Shown piece by piece: positions 1-8,458 of a stretch of 64,000 nt of DNA. The DNA comes from Candidatus Bathyarchaeota archaeon (GTDB lineage: Archaea; Thermoproteota; Bathyarchaeia; Bathyarchaeales; Bathycorpusculaceae). The stretch lies in contig JAOZHT010000001.1 in NCBI GenBank assembly GCA_026014735.1, positions 1 through 64,000 of the forward strand. The letters are read 5' to 3'. Both the position numbers and the translations under genes were made by a program. Position 1 is the first letter of the stretch, and each line of letters opens with the position of its first letter. The notes beneath the pieces were generated by a model that ran no database searches, was not told the DNA's origin, and saw only the letters and a list, made by a program, of their open reading frames with translations.

Positions 1-617
1 TCTATGATGCCCCCTTTAACTATGTAAGGTTCACCGTCGAGTACCCCTACAATGTGTACAATGTTTACTTGGATTCGGTGCGTGTTGTGCCTTTGTTTTA
101 TCATGACCTTTCGGTTTCTTGTGTGGGGGAGGGTTTTACTTCTCCTTCGGGTACGGTGCAGTATGAGAATGGTACGTATGCTGGGGTGACTGCGTATCCG
201 GCGCCAGCTTGGCTGTTTAGTTACTGGACACTGGACGGCCAATACGCAGGCGCCAGTCAAACGATATCGGTTAACATGACCCAGTATCATAGTTTGGTGG
301 CGCATTTTGTTGAGGCGCAATCGCTCCAGTGGCTAACGGTGAATGCCTATGATGATTATTTGGGTCCGGATTATCCGTATGCGCCTGCGGTTTTTGTGGA
401 TGGCTACTATGTGGGTGTGGCGCCGGTTTCGTTGCAGGTGGCTGTGGGGAGGGATCATTGGGTTACGGTTGATTACAGCGTGTACAGTGAGTACTGGTTT
501 TTGACTGCTTACCTCTATGATTTCACTGGCACCTACAACGGCTACTCTTATGAGTGCACCGTGTTTTTTTCGCCCAGCTACAGCACCACCATTAACGCGG
601 AGTATCTGCCTTGGTAG
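1..617 (+). CDS. C-terminal part of a secreted/surface protein with InlB-like repeat (5' partial)
   Basis: The reading frame is open from base 3 to the stop at 615-617, so this is the 3' end of a gene that begins outside the window. The GTG at 54 is only an internal codon. The visible part is rich in Tyr, Val and Thr with almost no Lys. It contains a segment resembling the divergent InlB B-repeat seen in the giant protein at 9067 (GTV near the start, then F-x-Y-W and an S-x-x-x-NMTQYHSLVAHF-like end). No C-terminal membrane anchor is visible; the protein ends in YLPW. It is probably an extracellular beta-rich protein. The function is not recognisable. Confidence 0.7.
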   Translation, partial: YDAPFNYVRFTVEYPYNVYNVYLDSVRVVPLFYHDLSVSCVGEGFTSPSGTVQYENGTYAGVTAYPAPAWLFSYWTLDGQYAGASQTISVNMTQYHSLVAHFVEAQSLQWLTVNAYDDYLGPDYPYAPAVFVDGYYVGVAPVSLQVAVGRDHWVTVDYSVYSEYWFLTAYLYDFTGTYNGYSYECTVFFSPSYSTTINAEYLPW

Positions 618-716
618 CGGTGGCTGCTGCCCCTTTTTTCCTGGGCTACCCTGAGCAAGTGTTGGCGCCGCCAATGCATACGCTCCGCTATGTGTGGGGG
701 AAAGCCCGTTTTTGTC

Positions 717-780
717 TTTATATAAGGGGAGGGAGAGGCTGGTGGAGCAGCAGACGTTTGCGATATGTCTTTAATATATA
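717..780 (+). promoter_or_regulatory. Two TATA-like boxes in the long upstream gap
   Basis: A TATA-like sequence with a G-rich tail lies at about 718-735, and a second (TTAATATATA) at 771-780. The second is about 25 bases before 801, where similarity to the element at 8190-8318 begins, so it may start a transcript there. This is inferred from base composition and spacing only. Confidence 0.35.
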
Positions 781-800
781 GGATTGAAATGTTGTCTGTT

Positions 801-928
801 CTGCTTGTGGCGGGCTCCACAACCAGCCTGCAATATGCCAAAGCGCCCAAAGCAAAAACGGGTTGTTTTACTCAATCCGTAGGTTGTTGTTGTGTAAAGA
901 GGGGTCCCCCACAACAACTATAGAAAAA
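801..928 (+). ncRNA. Candidate structured RNA / repeated element, copy A
   Basis: This non-coding stretch matches the reverse strand of 8190-8318. Both copies begin CTGCTTGTGGC and carry CACAAC a few bases later. In both, a GTTGTTG...CAACAAC hairpin begins exactly 80 bases after the first motif. Both end CAACAACTA followed by AG and a run of A. In copy A the stem is 886-894 paired with 910-918 around a G-run/C-run loop. The element lies between the surface-protein end and the hydrolase gene. A TATA-like box ends at 780, close to the expected distance. The RNA family is not recognised. Confidence 0.45.
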
Positions 929-1064
929 AAGCAAACACAGATTTTTGGTGTACCGGCAGCTGCCCCTGCTGGAATTGGGTTGCCGCAGCATCGAATAATG
1001 CTCCCCGCTTGGTTTGCGATACTTCTTTTAAACCAAACCTGCATACTAGAGGTGAGGAACCAAT

Positions 1065-1763
1065 TTGTCCATCCAAAAAAACCCCCAAGCTAACACTGTC
1101 TATTTTGTGTGGCTTAACCAGTACAGCGGCATCCTGCTTAAAACCCCCACCGTAACCCTCGCCATCGACCCCGCAGACATCAAACCCAAAAGCCTCCCAG
1201 CCCTCGACGCCATCCTAATCACGCATGAACACTACGACCACCTCGACCAGCCCCTAATCGCCGCGCTCCAAGCAGCCACCAACTGCCAAGTAATCGCCGA
1301 CGCAGCCTCAGCCCAAAAACTCCAACTCAACATCCCCCCCAGCAAGCTCCGCTCGGTCAAACCCGGCGACCAAGTCCAAGTCGGCGCAGTAACCGTGAAA
1401 GCCCAGAAATGCAACCACAACGCCAAAGCCCCCGTCACCTACATCGTGACCAGCGAAGACAACCTCAAGATATACCATACCGCCGACAGCTTGCCCTTTG
1501 GGGAGCTAGCGTTGTTGGCGCAGAAGGAACAGTTTGACGTGGTCTTCTGCTCGGTGGGGATTGCGCCTGGAGCCAGCCCCAAATCGGGGTTTGAGATTGC
1601 CCGCCTCACCAAGCCGCCGCTTGCTGTGCCCTACCATGCTGGTTCAGAGAGAAGCCTAAACGAGTTTGCTGCGTTGATTAAGCGGGATTTGCCTAAGACG
1701 GCATGTTTGGTTCCTCAGCTAAACAGGATTTATCAGGTTTCTAAAGGAAGTGAGAAAGAGTGA
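1065..1763 (+). CDS. Metallo-beta-lactamase-fold hydrolase (UlaG-like)
   Basis: The 232-residue protein carries the metal-binding signature THEHYDHLD near residue 53 and a second metal-site region around HTADS (near residue 138), as in the UlaG/YtnP-like branch of the metallo-beta-lactamase superfamily. These enzymes are cytosolic metal-dependent hydrolases. The substrate cannot be read from sequence. The start is TTG, chosen because GGTGAGG at 1051-1057 sits at ribosome-binding distance. The stop overlaps the GTG start of pyrE by 3 bases within GTGA, so the two are very likely cotranscribed. A direct pyrimidine-pathway role is not established. Confidence 0.85.
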   Translation: MSIQKNPQANTVYFVWLNQYSGILLKTPTVTLAIDPADIKPKSLPALDAILITHEHYDHLDQPLIAALQAATNCQVIADAASAQKLQLNIPPSKLRSVKPGDQVQVGAVTVKAQKCNHNAKAPVTYIVTSEDNLKIYHTADSLPFGELALLAQKEQFDVVFCSVGIAPGASPKSGFEIARLTKPPLAVPYHAGSERSLNEFAALIKRDLPKTACLVPQLNRIYQVSKGSEKE

Positions 1764-2389
1764 ATACAGAAAAAGTAAGCGTGGACAAGAAAAGCCAGAT
1801 GGCAAACATCCTCTACAAGATAGACGCAGTGAAATTCGGGGTCTTCCAGTTATCCTCAGGCAAAGCCAGCCCCTACTACATCGACCTCCGAGTCATACCC
1901 AGCTTCCCCGACGCCTTCAGAGAAATCTGCGACTTCTACGCCGCCGCCATCAGCAGCCAGCTTGGACTTAAAAGCTTCGACCGCATCGCCGGCATCCCCC
2001 TAGCAGGCATACCCTTTGCCTCGCAAATTGCCTATAACCTCCAAAAACCTTTCCTCTACGTCCGCAAAGACATAAAACTCCACGGCAGAGAACGACGCGT
2101 AGAAGGCATCTTGGTTTCAGGCGACAGGGTATTGCTGCTTGATGACTTGTTGACAACTGGTTTAACGTTGAAGAACGCGGTGGAAGCGGTTCGAGCCGAG
2201 GGCGGAGTGGTGTCTGATGCGGTGGTGTTTTTGGACCGCGAGGAAGGCGGAGATGAACTGCTTGCGGCAAGCGGCGTTACGGTGCATGCGCTGCTAAAAA
2301 TCAGTGAGGTAGCGAACACACTCTATGACATAGGCGCCATCGACCGGGAAAGCCTCAAAACCATACTTAAACAGACAAAAAAACGTTAA
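1760..2389 (+). CDS. pyrE: Orotate phosphoribosyltransferase
   Basis: This 209-residue protein transfers the ribose-phosphate of PRPP to orotate to make OMP, the fifth step of UMP synthesis. The PRPP-binding motif LLLDDLLTTG is clear near residues 130-139. The substrate region around SSGKASPYYIDLR near residue 32 and the KDIKLHG-type flexible loop are also present. Length is normal for PyrE. The GTG start overlaps the stop of the upstream hydrolase. The PRPP-making enzyme gene is also in this window, at 17492. Confidence 0.92.
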   Translation: MNTEKVSVDKKSQMANILYKIDAVKFGVFQLSSGKASPYYIDLRVIPSFPDAFREICDFYAAAISSQLGLKSFDRIAGIPLAGIPFASQIAYNLQKPFLYVRKDIKLHGRERRVEGILVSGDRVLLLDDLLTTGLTLKNAVEAVRAEGGVVSDAVVFLDREEGGDELLAASGVTVHALLKISEVANTLYDIGAIDRESLKTILKQTKKR

Positions 2390-2394
2390 CTGCG

Positions 2395-2955
2395 CTACTC
2401 ATAGTAGATCAGGTCGGTTTCTTCCAGCAGCGAATGCAATTTCTCCACGGCAGCATAGACGTCGGGTTCATGCTTGGCGCCTGTGCAGACCAGTTTGCCG
2501 CTGGCAAAGAGCAATATAACCACTTTAGGCTCCTCCATACGGTAGATTAAACCCGGGAACTGCTCAGGTTCATACATGGCATGCCCAAGACTGTAAGCTG
2601 CCTTTTCAAGGTCAATCATGCCGCCTAACCCCCCGGAAGCAACGATGTTTTGGATTTTCAATTCGGGTTTGCTGATGATGATTATTCCGCCCCGCTTAAG
2701 CTCCTTCACCACCTTCATGACGGCTCGCTTAGCCTCCTTTTCAGATTTAGCGCCTGTGCAAACCATTTTTCCGGAGCTGAAAATTAAAGTGGCCGTTTTG
2801 GGACGTTTAAGCCGGAAGACCAGGCCGGGGAACTGTTCGGGGCGATATTCCACGCCGGGGTAGCCCTTAACCACTGAGTTCAGGTCGACTTTCTGGTTAA
2901 GTGTTGCAGAAGCGACCACGTTTTCGATGCTTATTGAAGCTTTCACTTTGGGCAT
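2395..2955 (-). CDS. tbp: TATA-box-binding protein (TBP)
   Basis: The 186-residue protein consists of two similar halves of about 88 residues (roughly 5-92 and 95-182), the saddle fold of archaeal TBP. Each half repeats the order IQNIVAS-like segment, YEPEQFPGLIYR, then LLFASGKLVCTGAK. TBP binds the TATA box and recruits TFB and RNA polymerase. The ATG is preceded by a strong GGAGGGGG ribosome-binding site. The C-terminal tail is short and only weakly acidic. The gene is convergent with pyrE, 5 bases apart. Confidence 0.97.
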   Translation of the reverse strand: MPKVKASISIENVVASATLNQKVDLNSVVKGYPGVEYRPEQFPGLVFRLKRPKTATLIFSSGKMVCTGAKSEKEAKRAVMKVVKELKRGGIIIISKPELKIQNIVASGGLGGMIDLEKAAYSLGHAMYEPEQFPGLIYRMEEPKVVILLFASGKLVCTGAKHEPDVYAAVEKLHSLLEETDLIYYE

Positions 2956-3006
2956 AAGTTCCCCCTCCTCTGAATAAACTGCCTTAGTTTGATTTTATCA
3001 GAGGCT

Positions 3007-3020
3007 GTGTTTATAAATAC
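3007..3020 (-). promoter_or_regulatory. TATA box of the TBP gene
   Basis: On the minus strand the sequence reads TATTTATAAACAC, an archaeal TATA box about 55 bases before the TBP start codon. It leaves room for a leader of roughly 30 bases that includes the GGAGG site. Confidence 0.6.
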
Positions 3021-3022
3021 AT

Positions 3023-3706
3023 CTATGGCTGCTTGACGCCGGGGTTTTGTTGTTCAGCAACCGCTTTTTTGCGCCGCAAAACCGGAGCAGCGAACTCAAC
3101 GATGATTAGCAGCATAATGAGCACAACGATTAGGGGCAGCATCCACGAGTTGCTTTTCATAATCAGGGTCACCCAGCCAAAGTAAGGTATCCGCATGACC
3201 ACTTTGCCCAAAACAAGGTCCTCAGATACCCCCTGGCCTGTTGTCCAGAGCGTGTGTGAGTCATACTGGGAAACATCCGGTGGTGAGGGCCATGTGTCTC
3301 CGTTGCCGTCGCCCTTAGTCTGGAAAAACCATGTGCCCTCTTCATCCTGGTACTTAGCGACAATGCGGTGAACGATAGGTGTAGCCTCCGAGTTGGCGCC
3401 GCCGACTGGTTTCTGGTAAACGATGATGTCGCTGTTGGGGTAATCAGCATTCAACTCTGCAGGATCCACGCTTTGGATAACGATAATGTCCCCTACATGC
3501 AAGGTTTGATCAAAAGGGTGACTAAAACCGTCGCATCCACCCTGCATGGTGCACATGCTGCCGCTTTCCACCACCCGCAATGGAACGCTGTTTCCTAAGG
3601 CTAACCCAAGCCCAAAGAAGAAGGCTAGGATAACGGCGGCGACTAGGCTGATGCTAACTGCGGTTTTTACGTATTCGTTTCTAAGAAGTCTTCTCAGGTC
3701 AGTCAA
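3023..3706 (-). CDS. Signal peptidase I, archaeal Sec11 type
   Basis: The 227-residue membrane protease removes signal peptides from exported proteins. An N-terminal membrane helix (about 14-38) precedes the catalytic-serine box VVESGSM with Ser50. The VHRIVAKY box carries His113, and the GDGNGD segment near 132-137 supplies the acidic residues of the Ser-His-Asp site. This is the Sec11-like arrangement, not the bacterial Ser-Lys one. A second membrane helix lies near 187-208, followed by a basic tail. The start is TTG. The many signal-peptide proteins in this window are obvious substrates. Confidence 0.93.
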   Translation of the reverse strand: MTDLRRLLRNEYVKTAVSISLVAAVILAFFFGLGLALGNSVPLRVVESGSMCTMQGGCDGFSHPFDQTLHVGDIIVIQSVDPAELNADYPNSDIIVYQKPVGGANSEATPIVHRIVAKYQDEEGTWFFQTKGDGNGDTWPSPPDVSQYDSHTLWTTGQGVSEDLVLGKVVMRIPYFGWVTLIMKSNSWMLPLIVVLIMLLIIVEFAAPVLRRKKAVAEQQNPGVKQP

Positions 3707-3803
3707 TAGCTTTCACTGACTTGATACTTCCAAGGAGCATTTAAGCTTTAAAGTGGCTTCTGGAAAAGAAAAATAGAGAGTGCTTAAGGGAAGCACTGTT
3801 CAT

Positions 3804-3974
3804 TTAGATTTTCTGTTTACTTAGTACTTCGCGGAATACGTTGCCGCATTTGGGGCATTCGTAGAGGCCGATTTCTAGCTGCATCCGTTTTCCTTCTTTG
3901 TCGGGGCGGCCTGCCATCTTCCATGTTTTCTTGGGTTTTGCTGCTTCGGTTCCGCATTTTGGACATTTCGCCAT
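3804..3974 (-). CDS. Small zinc-ribbon protein
   Basis: This 56-residue protein has two CPKCG knuckles (residues 4-8 and about 40-44) separated by a basic GRPDKEGKR-containing linker. It should bind one zinc ion. The ATG at 3974 was chosen over an upstream frame extension because GGAGG lies 8-12 bases before it. Very similar short zinc-ribbon proteins are common in TACK archaea, where they carry uninformative names. The basic linker would suit nucleic-acid or ribosome binding, but no function is established. Confidence 0.82.
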   Translation of the reverse strand: MAKCPKCGTEAAKPKKTWKMAGRPDKEGKRMQLEIGLYECPKCGNVFREVLSKQKI

Positions 3975-4321
3975 GGTTGTTTTCCTCCGTATTATCGCTT
4001 TGATGGCATTCGGCTGATAAGATAAAAAAGTTTCCATAGTGTTCGCATAGATATTTTTCTGTTCAACATGAAAATTAGACATCTAAATGTTAAATCCATG
4101 GAAACAGTGGTAAAGAAGTGTGGAAACCAAGCCATACACCCCTCGGTATTCATCAAGAACAACACCAATAGAACAGGAAACCAAACAAAACCAACGTAAC
4201 TTCACCCCTGATATACGCAGCTTTGCATCCCCAACATTTTTTAAGGCACCGCGAAAGCTATACTTCTAATCGATTCGAGGCACACTTTGTATTGCAAGCA
4301 ACTTCTGAGAACGCTTTTGAA

Positions 4322-7168
4322 ATGCTTGTCAAGCCAGTGCGAAGGCTAATAGAGCAGAGAGGATTCTCTAAACCCACCGAACCCCAAGCTAAAGTCATCC
4401 CCAAAATCCTCGACGGCAAAAACGTCCTCCTCATATCGCCCACCGCAACCGGAAAAACCGAAGCCGCCTTCCTTCCCGTCCTCAGCATGCTTCTTCAGCA
4501 GCCCAAAACCCCCGGCATAAAAGTGCTCTACATCACGCCGCTACGTGCGCTCAACCGCGATTTGCTGGAGCGCCTCCAGTGGTGGTGCAACAACCTCGAC
4601 ATCAAGTTGGCGGTGCGCCACGGCGACACCGAACAGAAAGAACGCACCCGACAAAGCCAATGTCCACCCGACATATTAATCACCACACCCGAAACCCTGC
4701 AGGCAATCCTCTCTGGGTGGCTGCTGCGTCAGCATCTCCAAGCCCTTAAGTGGGTGGTGATTGATGAGGTGCATGAACTCGCCGACAGCAAACGGGGTAG
4801 CCAACTCTCGCTGGCGCTGGAGCGGGTGCGGGGGTTAATCGGCAGGGACTTCCAGATGATTGGGTTATCCGCCACCGTGGGCAGCCCAGAGAAGGTCGCG
4901 GAGTTCCTCGTCGGCGATAAACGCCCCGTTGAAACCGTGCGGGTATCCGTTGCCAAGATGGTTAAGCTCCAAGTAATTTTTCCCCAGCCCACCGAGGAAG
5001 ATGTGCGTTTCGCTGGCAAAATCTACACTCACCCCGAGGTGGCGGCGCGCCTGCGGATCATCCGTGATTACATGGAGAAGCGCAAGTCAGTTTTGCTCTT
5101 CACTAACACTCGGTCGGTTTCGGAGGTTCTGGCTTCACGCTTCAAAGTCTGGGACGAAGACTTCCCCATCTCCATCCATCATGGTTCACTGGCAAAGCCC
5201 TCCCGCATCGCCGCGGAAACCGGCCTTAAACGTGGCGCACTCAAAGGCTTAATTGCCACAAGCAGCCTTGAACTCGGCATCGATGTTGGACACATTGATT
5301 TGGTGATTCAGTATATGAGTCCACGGCAGGTGTCGCGGCTTATCCAACGCGTCGGCAGAGCCGGGCACACCTACGGTGACCTCTCAGAGGGCATAATCAT
5401 AGGCATGGACTCCGATGACACCCTTGAGGCCCTGGTGATTGCACGCCGCGCATTGCAGGAGCAGCTTGAACCCATAAGCCTGCCTGATAAACCCTACGAT
5501 GTGCTGGCGCATCAAATCGCTGGGCTGCTGCTTAAAACCAGACGCTTAACCTTTAATGAAATCCTCGCAGTATGCCAGAACGCCGCGCCCTATCAGAATC
5601 TAACAGTTGAGGACGTCGAGAAAATCATTAGGTACATGCATCAGCGGTTTCCACGGCTGGCATGGGCGTCCTTTGAGGATCAGGTGGTTCTGCGTCCCCA
5701 ACGCACCAAAGCCCTCTTTGAGTACTACTTTGATAATCTCTCCATGATTCCTGAGGAGAAGCAGTTTCTGGTCATAGATGAAACCGCAGATTCCTCCATC
5801 GGGGTACTCGACGAGGCCTTCATGGCTGAGTACGGTAAACCCGGAACCAAATTCATCATCCGCGGCAGCCCCTGGCAAATCATACATGCCACCGAAGACA
5901 AAGTCTACGTTCGCCCCGTCGAGGACCCCGCCGGCAGCATACCCAGCTGGATAGGCGAAGAAATCCCGGTGCCCTACGAGGTCGCCCAGGAATTAGCTGA
6001 GGTCCGCGGCTTTGTTGAGGAGCAGTGGCAACGCGGCGCCACCCCCGAGGAAACCAGCCAGATGCTCTCGGAACGTTACCCCGCCGACGCCCAGACCATC
6101 CTGCATGCCATAGCGGAGACCGCCGAGCAGGTGTACAGCGGCTTCCCCGTGCCTACGCCCGAGCGTATCGTGGTGGAGGAGTGGAGCGAATTTGTAATTG
6201 TGCATTCGAATTTTGGTTCGTTGACGAATCGCGCGTTGGCGCAGCTGCTTGGGCAAGTGCTCTCCGATAAGCTGGGACGCGGCATCGTCGTGCAGCATGA
6301 TCCCTACCGCATATTTGTACAGACCATGGGCGCCATCTCCTCGGAACGTTTGGTGGAGGTGCTTAAAGAAATCAAGGATTTGCCCGAATCCACAGTCCGC
6401 AGCACCTTGACTGCCTCCACAATCAAAACGGGGCTGTTTAAGCGACGCGTCATCCAGGTTGCCCGCCGCTTCGGCGCCCTAAAGAAGTGGGCGGATTTTG
6501 GCAATGTGAGCCTGCAAAAACTCATCTCCAGCTTCGAAGGCACCCCAATATATGAGGAGGGCCTCAAGGAGGTGTTCAGCAAAGACCTTGACGCTGACGG
6601 ATTGGTTATGGTTCTGGGGCGTCTGCGTGAGGGCAAGACGCGGTTGCAGGTGGTGAAGACAGGCGGTAACCCGACGCCGGTGGCTCGTGTGGGCATAGAG
6701 CGGGTAAGCATGAAGACTGATTTGATTCCGCCCGAGCAGATGCGGGCTGTGCTGGTGGATTCGGCTAAGGCGCGGCTGCTGAATGAAACAGGCAACTTTG
6801 TCTGTGCGGCATGCTGGGACTGGATGGCTATGGTGCGCATAAAGGATTTGCCTGATAAACCCCTGTGTCCCCACTGTGGCTCAGCCGCGATTGGGATGCT
6901 TAAGGTGGAGGAGGAGAAAGCGATGGGTCTGGTGGAGAAGCGGGGCGAGCATCTGGCTAAGAACGAAGTGAAGATGCAGGCGCATGCCAAGCAGACCGCG
7001 GAGCTTATTGAGCGGTACGGGAAAGCGGCGGCGGTGGCTTTGAGTGGACGCCGAATTTCAGCTAACGATGCCAAGGCGGTTCTGGAGAAGGAGCCTCGGG
7101 TTTCTGATGGCTTCTTTGAGTTGGTTTTGGAGGCTGAACGTAAGGCGCTGAGTCGTCGTTTCCGTTAA
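4322..7168 (+). CDS. lhr: Lhr-type ATP-dependent DNA/RNA helicase
   Basis: This superfamily 2 helicase of 948 residues has the order typical of archaeal Lhr proteins. The Walker A segment SPTATGKTEAAF is near residue 38, DEVHELADS near 145, GLSATVG near 180, HHGSLAKPSR in the second RecA domain, and the motif VI region LIQRVGRAGH near 340. A long Lhr-core follows. A zinc-binding pair CAACWDW...CPHCG (about 827-855) lies near the C-terminus. The frame extends upstream, but a TATA-like box at about 4237-4246 lies inside that extension, so I use the ATG at 4322. The likely role is unwinding at stalled forks or in repair. Confidence 0.93.
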   Translation: MLVKPVRRLIEQRGFSKPTEPQAKVIPKILDGKNVLLISPTATGKTEAAFLPVLSMLLQQPKTPGIKVLYITPLRALNRDLLERLQWWCNNLDIKLAVRHGDTEQKERTRQSQCPPDILITTPETLQAILSGWLLRQHLQALKWVVIDEVHELADSKRGSQLSLALERVRGLIGRDFQMIGLSATVGSPEKVAEFLVGDKRPVETVRVSVAKMVKLQVIFPQPTEEDVRFAGKIYTHPEVAARLRIIRDYMEKRKSVLLFTNTRSVSEVLASRFKVWDEDFPISIHHGSLAKPSRIAAETGLKRGALKGLIATSSLELGIDVGHIDLVIQYMSPRQVSRLIQRVGRAGHTYGDLSEGIIIGMDSDDTLEALVIARRALQEQLEPISLPDKPYDVLAHQIAGLLLKTRRLTFNEILAVCQNAAPYQNLTVEDVEKIIRYMHQRFPRLAWASFEDQVVLRPQRTKALFEYYFDNLSMIPEEKQFLVIDETADSSIGVLDEAFMAEYGKPGTKFIIRGSPWQIIHATEDKVYVRPVEDPAGSIPSWIGEEIPVPYEVAQELAEVRGFVEEQWQRGATPEETSQMLSERYPADAQTILHAIAETAEQVYSGFPVPTPERIVVEEWSEFVIVHSNFGSLTNRALAQLLGQVLSDKLGRGIVVQHDPYRIFVQTMGAISSERLVEVLKEIKDLPESTVRSTLTASTIKTGLFKRRVIQVARRFGALKKWADFGNVSLQKLISSFEGTPIYEEGLKEVFSKDLDADGLVMVLGRLREGKTRLQVVKTGGNPTPVARVGIERVSMKTDLIPPEQMRAVLVDSAKARLLNETGNFVCAACWDWMAMVRIKDLPDKPLCPHCGSAAIGMLKVEEEKAMGLVEKRGEHLAKNEVKMQAHAKQTAELIERYGKAAAVALSGRRISANDAKAVLEKEPRVSDGFFELVLEAERKALSRRFR

Positions 7169-7283
7169 GCGACGTTTTGGTTAGCCTGCTGGCGAGTATT
7201 CAGACTTTTAACATCATCTTTTTAAGTGTAGAACCATTTATTTCTTGGTTGTTCGCTCGTTATGCATATAGGAGTATGCGTGT

Positions 7284-7610
7284 GTGGAAATAAGCCGAAA
7301 AAACCTACGCAAAGAAGTTCTGGAACGTATCAAATTCATGAAAACCTGCGTTATGGCCCGCGAGCTTTGTCTGCTAGTGCGCACCAACAGAGCAATTCTG
7401 GAGCCCAAGGACGTAAAGGATGTCTGCATGTACATTTCGAATCTATGCCGCGAGGAAGGCTGCGGTGAACCCAGCGAGTTATGCGCGAAGGCTGCACATG
7501 CAATCGGAGAGGCAGATGAGGAGAAGTATCTGGATTTATGCGCTCAGAGCTGCGTGAAATGCGGTGAGGCTCGGCGTCCGCAGGCTAAAAAAGATGCCTA
7601 TGTTGCTTGA
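7284..7610 (+). CDS. Small Cys-rich helical protein, unknown function
   Basis: The 108-residue protein appears largely helical and has eleven cysteines spread through it, with spacings such as CVMAREL-C, C-x6-C-x4-C and C-x3-C-x2-C (LCAQSCVKCG) near the end. The layout recalls four-helix metal-binding proteins such as copper-storage or DUF326-type proteins, but His and Met content is low and I cannot assign a family. The start is GTG, with GGAG at 7271-7274 upstream. It stands alone between the helicase and the methyltransferase. Confidence 0.65.
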   Translation: MEISRKNLRKEVLERIKFMKTCVMARELCLLVRTNRAILEPKDVKDVCMYISNLCREEGCGEPSELCAKAAHAIGEADEEKYLDLCAQSCVKCGEARRPQAKKDAYVA

Positions 7611-7648
7611 CTTGTGAATGGCTTGTTTAGGGATGTGTGTTAAGAGAA

Positions 7649-8125
7649 ATGTTTATCGCGCCTTTTGTTCCCAGCCCCAGCAGCGTGGTTGAGTATATGC
7701 TTAAGCTTGCCGGCTTGAAGTCAGGCGAGGTACTTTTTGATATGGGTTCAGGTGATGGCCGAACCGTGATTATGGCAGCTAAAACCTTTGGCGCCCGGGG
7801 CGTAGGGATCGAGTTACGTGAGGATTTAGCTAAAAAAGCCATGAGTAACATCCATGAGAGCGGACTTGAGGGCCGCGTGACAATCATAAACGACGACATG
7901 TTCAACGTGAATTTAACCAGCGCCGACGTGGTTTACCTGTACTTGACCACCAGCGCCAACGAGAAAATCAAACCTAAACTTGACCGGGACCTAAAACCTG
8001 GCGCCCGCGTGGTCTCCCATGACTACGAAGTGGTTGGGTGGCGGCCCGAGAAAATCGAGAACTTCTGTGAAAACCCCCAGTTGGGCTACCCCTCACATAC
8101 GATTTATCTGTACCGCAAACCCTGA
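7649..8125 (+). CDS. aKMT-like protein-lysine methyltransferase
   Basis: The protein is about 158 residues with a class I SAM-binding motif FDMGSGDGRTV. The overall pattern closely matches crenarchaeal aKMT4: a Pro-rich FVPSP N-terminus, VGIELRED, LTTSANEKIKPKLDRDLKPG, VVSHDYEVVGW and a YLYRKP end. That enzyme is a broad-specificity, SAM-dependent methyltransferase acting on surface lysines of cytosolic and chromatin proteins. The ATG at 7649 fits the family length. A GTG at 7637 in frame would add four residues. Function is assigned by recognition of this pattern, not by alignment. Confidence 0.82.
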   Translation: MFIAPFVPSPSSVVEYMLKLAGLKSGEVLFDMGSGDGRTVIMAAKTFGARGVGIELREDLAKKAMSNIHESGLEGRVTIINDDMFNVNLTSADVVYLYLTTSANEKIKPKLDRDLKPGARVVSHDYEVVGWRPEKIENFCENPQLGYPSHTIYLYRKP

Positions 8126-8189
8126 GTTTTGCTGGTGCTCACAGCAGACCTCCCTCCCCCTATTTAATAAGGAATCAAGACGGTCGGGT

Positions 8190-8318
8190 CCATTTTTTCT
8201 TAGTTGTTGCTTGGCAAGGCGCCTTTACACAACAACCTGTGGCGTTTGTGGGCGGCTGCTTTTCTGTTTTAGATTGTTTAGGCGGTTGCTGGCGAGTTGT
8301 GCAATATGCCACAAGCAG
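8190..8318 (-). ncRNA. Candidate structured RNA / repeated element, copy B
   Basis: This is the reverse-strand counterpart of 801-928. The shared start motif CTGCTTGTGGC is at 8318-8308 on the minus strand. The hairpin GTTGTTG/CAACAAC is formed by bases 8203-8209 and 8230-8236. Its loop contains the 10-base palindrome AAGGCGCCTT (8216-8225). A TTATAA box on the minus strand at about 8421-8426 could drive a transcript covering it. The 333-base gap 8126-8458 that holds it contains no convincing gene. Confidence 0.45.
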
Positions 8319-8458
8319 AGCCCCCGGGATTTTGATCCGCTCTGTCAGGGTGATTTGCCGCGGCTTGTGCCAATTGGCCTCACAGTAGAAGCATCAAAAT
8401 CCTTTGGTGCCCAACAACAATTATAAGCTGGCGGCTCGTCAACAGAAAAGCGGTTTAA

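Noticed and set aside
863-1093. 76-residue frame before the hydrolase gene
   Set aside because: It lies across the repeated hairpin element, has no ribosome-binding site and encodes no recognisable domain. Copy B of the element has no matching frame.
1232-1438. Antisense frame within the hydrolase gene, Trp-rich
   Set aside because: It lies opposite the metal-binding motif of a conserved gene and has no features of its own.
4223-4321. Upstream extension of the helicase frame
   Set aside because: It contains the probable TATA box of the gene and adds no helicase motif.
6304-7074. 256-residue frame antisense to the helicase
   Set aside because: It mirrors the conserved coding strand of the helicase C-terminal region, is Ser/Arg/Pro-rich and has no domain.
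8019-8426. 135-residue frame overlapping the end of the methyltransferase gene
   Set aside because: It is out of frame with a clear gene and continues into the candidate RNA element. Composition is not protein-like.
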